From Pseudomonas sputi (lineage in GTDB: Bacteria; Pseudomonadota; Gammaproteobacteria; Pseudomonadales; Pseudomonadaceae): a DNA stretch of 49,531 bases. Position 1 is the first letter of the stretch. The number at the start of each line of letters is the position of its first letter. Below are positions 44,763-49,531 of the stretch, piece by piece. The notes under the pieces were generated by a model, which was given only the letters and a program-made list of their open reading frames with translations, searched no databases and was not told where the DNA came from. Location of the stretch: NCBI RefSeq assembly GCF_021603585.1, contig NZ_BQHI01000033.1, forward strand, positions 1 to 49,531. The letters run 5' to 3'. The translations under genes and the position numbers were made by a program.

Positions 44763-47033
44763 ATGTCCGACCGTTTCGAACTCTTCCTCACTTGCCCCAA
44801 AGGCCTTGAAGGCCTGCTCATCGAGGAAGCCGTCGGGCTTGGCCTTGAAGAGGCCCGCGAACACACCTCCGCCGTGCGTGGCATGGCGACCATGGAAACC
44901 GCTTATCGCCTGTGCCTCTGGTCGCGTCTGGCCAATCGGGTGCTGTTGGTGCTCAAGCGTTTCTCGATGAAAAACGCCGAAGACCTGTACCACGGCGTAC
45001 TGGACGTCGACTGGCAGGATCACATGCTGGCTGACGGCACTTTGGCCGTGGAATTCAGCGGTCACGGTTCGGGCATCGACAACACCCACTTCGGCGCCCT
45101 GAAGGTCAAGGACGCCATCGTCGACAAACTGCGCACCCCGCAGGGCGATCGCCCAAGCATCGACAAGCTCAACCCGGACCTGCGCATTCACCTGCGCCTG
45201 GATCGCGGCGAAGCGATTCTGTCGCTCGACCTCTCCGGCCACAGCCTGCACCAGCGCGGCTACCGCTTGCAGCAGGGCGCTGCGCCGCTGAAGGAAAACC
45301 TCGCAGCTGCGATCCTGATCCGTTCCGGCTGGCCGCGCATTGCCGCCGAGGGTGGCGCGCTGGCTGACCCGATGTGCGGTGTCGGCACGTTCCTGGTCGA
45401 AGCCGGCATGATCGCCGCCGACATGGCGCCGAACCTGCGTCGCGAACAGTGGGGCTTCACCGCCTGGCTCGGTCACGTGCCGGCGCTGTGGAAAAAACTG
45501 CATGAAGAAGCGGTCGAGCGCGCCGCTGCCGGTCTGGCCAGGCCGCCGCTGTGGATCCGTGGTTATGAAGCCGACCCCCGGTTGATCCAGCCGGGCCGCA
45601 ACAACGTTGAACGCGCCGGTTTGAGCGAGTGGATCAAGATCTACCAGGGCGAAGTCGCGACCTTCGAACCGCGTCCGGACCAGAACCAGAAAGGTCTGGT
45701 CATCTGCAACCCGCCGTACGGCGAGCGTCTGGGTGATGAAGCCAGCCTGTTGTACCTCTACCAGAACCTCGGCGAGCGCCTGCGTCAGGCCTGCCTGAAC
45801 TGGGAAGCGGCGGTGTTCACCGGCGCGCCGGACCTGGGCAAGCGCATGGGCATCCGCAGCCACAAGCAGTATTCGTTCTGGAACGGCGCGCTGCCGTGCA
45901 AGCTGCTGTTGATCAAAGTGTTGCCGGATCAATTCGTCACCGGCGAGCGCCGCACACCGGAACAGCGTCAGGCCGAGCGCGAGCAAGCCGCTTACGACCA
46001 GACGCCGAACGAGCCGCAAGAGCGCAAGTTCAACAAGAACGGCAATCCGATCAAACCGACGCCGGCCCCCGCGCCGGTGGTCGAACAACCGCGCCTGAGC
46101 GAAGGCGGGCAGATGTTTGCCAACCGCCTGCAGAAAAACCTCAAGGCGATGGGCAAGTGGGTCAAGCGTGAAGGCATCGATTGCTACCGCGTCTACGATG
46201 CGGACATGCCGGAATACGCCATGGCCATCGACCTGTACCACGACTGGGTACACGTTCAGGAATACGCCGCGCCGAAGTCGATCGACCCGGAAAAGGCCTC
46301 GATCCGCATGTTCGATGCGCTGGCGGCCATCCCGCAGGCGCTGAACATCGACAAGAGCCGCGTGGTGGTCAAGCGCCGCGAGCGCCAGAGCGGCACCAGG
46401 CAATACGAGCGGCAGGCTGCCCAAGGCAAATTCAATGAAGTGACCGAGGGCGGCGTCAAGTTGCTGGTCAACCTCACCGACTACCTCGACACCGGGCTGT
46501 TCCTCGACCACCGGCCGATGCGCATGCGGATTCAGAAAGAGGCCGCCGGCAAGCGCTTCCTCAACCTGTTCTGCTACACCGCGACTGCCAGCGTCCACGC
46601 AGCCAAGGGCGGCGCGCGCAGCACCACCAGCGTCGACCTGTCGAAAACCTATCTCGACTGGGCGCGCCGCAACCTGTCGCTCAACGGTTTCTCCGACAAG
46701 AACCGTCTGGAGCAGGGCGACGTGATGGCGTGGCTGGAAAACTGCCGCGAGGAGTACGACCTGATCTTTATCGATCCGCCGACCTTCTCCAACTCCAAGC
46801 GCATGGAAGGGATTTTCGACGTGCAGCGTGACCAGGTGCAGTTGATCGACTTGGCCATGGCGCGTCTGGCCAGCGGTGGGGTGTTGTACTTCTCCAACAA
46901 CTTCCGCAAGTTCCAGCTCGAAGACAACCTGGCCGAGCGTTACGCGGTCGAGGAAATCACCGCCAGCACCATCGACCCGGATTTCGCCCGTAACGGCAAG
47001 ATCCACCGCGCCTGGAAAATCACGGCTCGTTGA
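44763..47033 (+). CDS. rlmL: Bifunctional 23S rRNA methyltransferase RlmKL (m2G2445 and m7G2069)
   Basis: The 756-residue protein has an N-terminal THUMP domain (about 45-155), the RlmL domain with LADPMCGVGTFLVEA and the NPPYGERLG catalytic motif (about 310-325), a charged Pro-rich linker (about 395-450), and the RlmK domain (about 455-756) with FLNLFCYTATASVHAA and DPPTFSNSKRM. It makes two base modifications in 23S rRNA near the peptidyl transferase centre. The start ATG 44763 gives MSDRFELFLTCPKGLEGLL, which matches the family. Confidence 0.96.
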   Translation: MSDRFELFLTCPKGLEGLLIEEAVGLGLEEAREHTSAVRGMATMETAYRLCLWSRLANRVLLVLKRFSMKNAEDLYHGVLDVDWQDHMLADGTLAVEFSGHGSGIDNTHFGALKVKDAIVDKLRTPQGDRPSIDKLNPDLRIHLRLDRGEAILSLDLSGHSLHQRGYRLQQGAAPLKENLAAAILIRSGWPRIAAEGGALADPMCGVGTFLVEAGMIAADMAPNLRREQWGFTAWLGHVPALWKKLHEEAVERAAAGLARPPLWIRGYEADPRLIQPGRNNVERAGLSEWIKIYQGEVATFEPRPDQNQKGLVICNPPYGERLGDEASLLYLYQNLGERLRQACLNWEAAVFTGAPDLGKRMGIRSHKQYSFWNGALPCKLLLIKVLPDQFVTGERRTPEQRQAEREQAAYDQTPNEPQERKFNKNGNPIKPTPAPAPVVEQPRLSEGGQMFANRLQKNLKAMGKWVKREGIDCYRVYDADMPEYAMAIDLYHDWVHVQEYAAPKSIDPEKASIRMFDALAAIPQALNIDKSRVVVKRRERQSGTRQYERQAAQGKFNEVTEGGVKLLVNLTDYLDTGLFLDHRPMRMRIQKEAAGKRFLNLFCYTATASVHAAKGGARSTTSVDLSKTYLDWARRNLSLNGFSDKNRLEQGDVMAWLENCREEYDLIFIDPPTFSNSKRMEGIFDVQRDQVQLIDLAMARLASGGVLYFSNNFRKFQLEDNLAERYAVEEITASTIDPDFARNGKIHRAWKITAR

Positions 47034-47047
47034 CACTCTGCAAAATT

Positions 47048-47086
47048 GGATCCACAGAGCCTTGATTTTTAAAGGCTCTTGGATCC
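47048..47086. repeat. Long imperfect hairpin after rlmL
   Basis: AGAGCCTT (47056-47063) pairs with AAGGCTCT (47072-47079), and outer GGATCC copies (47048-47053 and 47081-47086) can pair as well. The palindromic GGATCC also forms a direct repeat. No downstream T-run is present. A second, smaller inverted repeat (GCTAGCC...GGCTA) lies at about 47093-47116. Confidence 0.6.
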
Positions 47087-47179
47087 GTTCAGAGCTAGCC
47101 AAATTAGTGGCTAATAGCTATAACTCACACACGGCCGATGGGGTTTTTCCCGCAGTTGCTGACGTAGTGAGTGGCTTTT

Positions 47180-49531
47180 ATGTCGTTGCACCCCGTACGC
47201 CCGAAGATATTGGGTTTCATCAGCGAAGACGTCTCGGCCTGGCTGGTCGCGCTGCTGGTATTGCTCGCCGGCGGGATTCTCACGGGGCTGCTTGCCTGGG
47301 GCACCTTCAATCAGTTTCACAGCCAGTTGCGCCAACGCTTTCAGCTACTGGCCAACGAACGTTACAGCCGCATCGAAGAACGTTTTCAGGATCAGGAGCA
47401 ACGTCTCGACGGCCTGCGTCGGTTCTTCGCCAACTCCGAATCGGTGTCCCGCGCCGAATTCGACGGCTACACCCATCCTTTATTGCTGCGCACCCAGGCC
47501 TATTCGTTTGCCCTGCGGGTGAGTGGTGCCGAACGCGCTGCTTTCGAGCAGAAGGTGCGCGACGAGGGCCTGAGCACCTTCAGCGTGCGCGAACTCAATG
47601 CGCGCGGCGAGCTACAACTGGCCTCGGCCCGCGATGAATACGTGGTGTTGTTGTACAGCCAGACCCAGAGCCGGCTCGGCTCGTTGCTGGGTTACGACCT
47701 GCTGGCACAACCGTTGCGCCGATCGACCCTGGAGCGTGCCGACCAGCTTCGCGGCCTGACAGTGTCGCAGCCGATGCATCTGGTCGGTATCGAGCCGGCT
47801 TACGCACGCGGCGTATTGTTGGTGGCACCGGTGCTGCGTGAAGGGGAGTCCAGATCATATGGCTATGTGATGGCTGTCATCAGCATGCGTCAGCTGCTGG
47901 CGGACGGCCTGCCGGATGCACTCCATGATTATCTGTCGTTACGTATTCTCGATCTCTCCACCAACGATCAGCATGAAGTGCTGTTCGAATCCACCAATGA
48001 ACCGGTGTCGAGCGATTTGTCGGCCACTCGGCTGGTGCGCATGGCCGATCACGACTATCAGGTGGATATCCTGCCCAGCGAAGCCTTCATGCAGGCCAAC
48101 CATTCGTCGGTGGGCAGCGTGGTGGTGCTGGGCGGATTACTCAGTGTACTGCTGAGCGCGCTGCTTTATGTGCTGGTCAGTCAGCGCCAGCGCGCGTTGC
48201 GCATGGTCGAGTTGCGCACTCAGGAACTGCATGAGCGTGAACAGGAACTGCGCGGCACCCACGGCCAGTTGCGCGGGGTGCTCAACGCGGCGACTCAAGT
48301 GGCAATCATCGCCACCGACCTGCGCGGCGTGATCAACACCTTCAATCCTGGTGCCGAGCAGATGCTCGGCTTCCGCAGCCAGGAAGTGGTCGGTCACATG
48401 ACCCTGGAAAACCTGCACTTTCCCCGGGAACTGGTGGCCCGCGCGGCGGAACTCAGCGCCCGTTATGGCAAGGCCATTCCGACCTGTCAGGCGATGCTGG
48501 TCGAGGGCGGCGAAGTCGGCGGGCACGAGGCGCGGGAATGGACACTGGTGCGCAAGGACGGCAGCCACCTGCCGGTGAACATGCTCGCCACCCCGGTGCT
48601 GGACGAGCAGGGCCTGTGGGTCGGGCATCTGGCGATCTGCATCGACATCACCGAACGCAAGCGTGTGCATGAAGCCCTGGCGGCGCGGGACGTGCTGTTG
48701 AAGAAGCTCAGCGCCCACGTTCCCGGCGGGATCTATCAATTCAAGATGGAGTTCGACGGACGCTTCAGCGTGATCTACGCCAGCGACGGTATCCGCGAAA
48801 TCTACGAGCTGGAGCCGGACGTGCTGCTGCTCAATGCCGAAGCGATCTTCACCCGCATTCATCCGCAGGACGTCAGCCGGGTGCGCAAGTCGATCCGCGC
48901 CTCGGCGGACAACCTCAGCCCGTGGCGCGAGGAATATCGTGTGCAGTTACCCGAGCGCGGCCTGCGCTGGGTTCGTGGTGAGGCGACCCCGGAGGAACTG
49001 CCGGGCGGCGGGGTGCTGTGGCACGGTTATATTTCCGACATCTCCGACCTGAAGCGCGTTGAAGAAGAACTGCGCGCACTGTCGGTGACCGATTCCCTGA
49101 CCGGCATTCACAACCGCCGCTATTTCCAGGAGCGATTGACCACCGAGATGGCCCGGGTCGAGCGTGGCGGTGGCGAGTTGTCGGTGATCATGCTCGACAT
49201 CGACCACTTCAAACGGATCAACGATCAGTACGGTCACGCGGTGGGCGACCGCGTGTTGCAGGCGGTCTGCGAACGCATCGGCCATCGTCTGCGGCGTACC
49301 GACGTGTTCTGCCGGTTGGGCGGCGAAGAGTTCATGGTGCTGTGCCCGGACATCGACGGCGATCACGCCCACATGCTGGCCGAGGAGTTATGGCACAGCC
49401 TGCGCAGTGCGCCGATCGACGTGGTGGGGGTGGTGACGGCCAGTTTCGGCATCGCCAGCTGGCGACCGGGGGAGGGCGCGGACGCGCTGTTGCTGCGGGC
49501 GGATTCCGGGGTTTACGCAGCGAAGCAGGGC
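47180..49531 (+). CDS. Membrane-bound PAS/GGDEF diguanylate cyclase (cut by right window edge)
   Basis: From ATG 47180 the frame is open for 784 codons to the window end. There is a transmembrane helix at about 20-42, a CHASE-like periplasmic sensor region (about 45-312), a second helix (about 315-340), a first PAS domain (about 372-495; NTFNPGAEQMLGF), a second PAS domain (about 505-625), and a GGDEF domain from about 636 (LTDSLTGIHNRRYF, DIDHFKRINDQYGHAVGD). The active motif is GGEEF (714-718), and the inhibitory I-site RRTD (705-708) is intact. It should make cyclic di-GMP. Whether an EAL domain follows cannot be seen. Confidence 0.9.
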   Translation, partial: MSLHPVRPKILGFISEDVSAWLVALLVLLAGGILTGLLAWGTFNQFHSQLRQRFQLLANERYSRIEERFQDQEQRLDGLRRFFANSESVSRAEFDGYTHPLLLRTQAYSFALRVSGAERAAFEQKVRDEGLSTFSVRELNARGELQLASARDEYVVLLYSQTQSRLGSLLGYDLLAQPLRRSTLERADQLRGLTVSQPMHLVGIEPAYARGVLLVAPVLREGESRSYGYVMAVISMRQLLADGLPDALHDYLSLRILDLSTNDQHEVLFESTNEPVSSDLSATRLVRMADHDYQVDILPSEAFMQANHSSVGSVVVLGGLLSVLLSALLYVLVSQRQRALRMVELRTQELHEREQELRGTHGQLRGVLNAATQVAIIATDLRGVINTFNPGAEQMLGFRSQEVVGHMTLENLHFPRELVARAAELSARYGKAIPTCQAMLVEGGEVGGHEAREWTLVRKDGSHLPVNMLATPVLDEQGLWVGHLAICIDITERKRVHEALAARDVLLKKLSAHVPGGIYQFKMEFDGRFSVIYASDGIREIYELEPDVLLLNAEAIFTRIHPQDVSRVRKSIRASADNLSPWREEYRVQLPERGLRWVRGEATPEELPGGGVLWHGYISDISDLKRVEEELRALSVTDSLTGIHNRRYFQERLTTEMARVERGGGELSVIMLDIDHFKRINDQYGHAVGDRVLQAVCERIGHRLRRTDVFCRLGGEEFMVLCPDIDGDHAHMLAEELWHSLRSAPIDVVGVVTASFGIASWRPGEGADALLLRADSGVYAAKQG

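Noticed and set aside
44590-44970. Small plus-strand frame across the rlmL start
   Set aside because: Overlaps the rlmL N-terminus in another frame and has no conserved features.

Overview
The window looks like a chromosomal segment of a fluorescent-group Pseudomonas. Base composition is GC-rich, the proteins are close to Pseudomonas families, and the order cmaX-cfrX-cmpX-sigX-oprF-cobA-nasC-nirD-nirB-kinase-nasA-nasT-nasS is typical of the genus. Species-level identity is inference. I see no phage, insertion sequence, CRISPR array, tRNA or rRNA. Two genes are cut by the window edges: an Rhs protein on the left and a diguanylate cyclase on the right.

Layout. 1-6640: the N-terminal part of an Rhs protein (minus strand), a HAD phosphatase, an SDR reductase divergent from a LysR regulator, then a hydantoin/allantoin-type racemase and an NCS1 permease. 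7146-10055: cysH, thrH and pabB. 10224-13287: a three-gene operon for a periplasmic retropepsin-like protein, a membrane protein with a degenerate transglutaminase domain, and an ATP-grasp ligase. 13584-21872: a complete methylcitrate operon (GntR regulator, prpB, prpC, acnD, prpF, prpD), with hairpins at three gene junctions and GntR-type operators at its head. 21865-25233: ppsR and ppsA, divergent. 25332-31021: an alpha/beta hydrolase, rraA, the cmaX-cfrX-cmpX envelope genes, sigX and oprF.

31097-42634 is the nitrate assimilation locus, all on the minus strand. Read in the direction of transcription it runs nasS, nasT, nasA (MFS transporter), a fused PP2C phosphatase/Ser-Thr kinase, nirB, nirD, nasC, cobA. 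Nitrate is imported by NasA and reduced by NasC to nitrite and by NirBD to ammonium. CobA makes the precorrin-2 needed for NirB siroheme. Three transcripts (nasST, nasA, nirBD-nasC-cobA) each begin at a sigma-54-type -24/-12 element. In each leader two small hairpins with six-base loops (A first, G fourth) precede a terminator. This is the target architecture of ANTAR antiterminators, and NasT, encoded here, is one. Nitrogen limitation (NtrC/sigma-54) and nitrate sensing (NasS-NasT) are therefore wired in series, apparently including NasST autoregulation.

The right end holds pyrD, rmf with a structured 5' leader resembling the Pseudomonas rmf RNA motif, rlmL (RlmKL), and the start of a CHASE-like/PAS/GGDEF diguanylate cyclase.

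The most rewarding places for a second look are the three antitermination leaders, the kinase/phosphatase in the nitrate cluster, the retropepsin/7TM/ATP-grasp operon, the rmf leader, and the racemase that lacks one expected catalytic cysteine.
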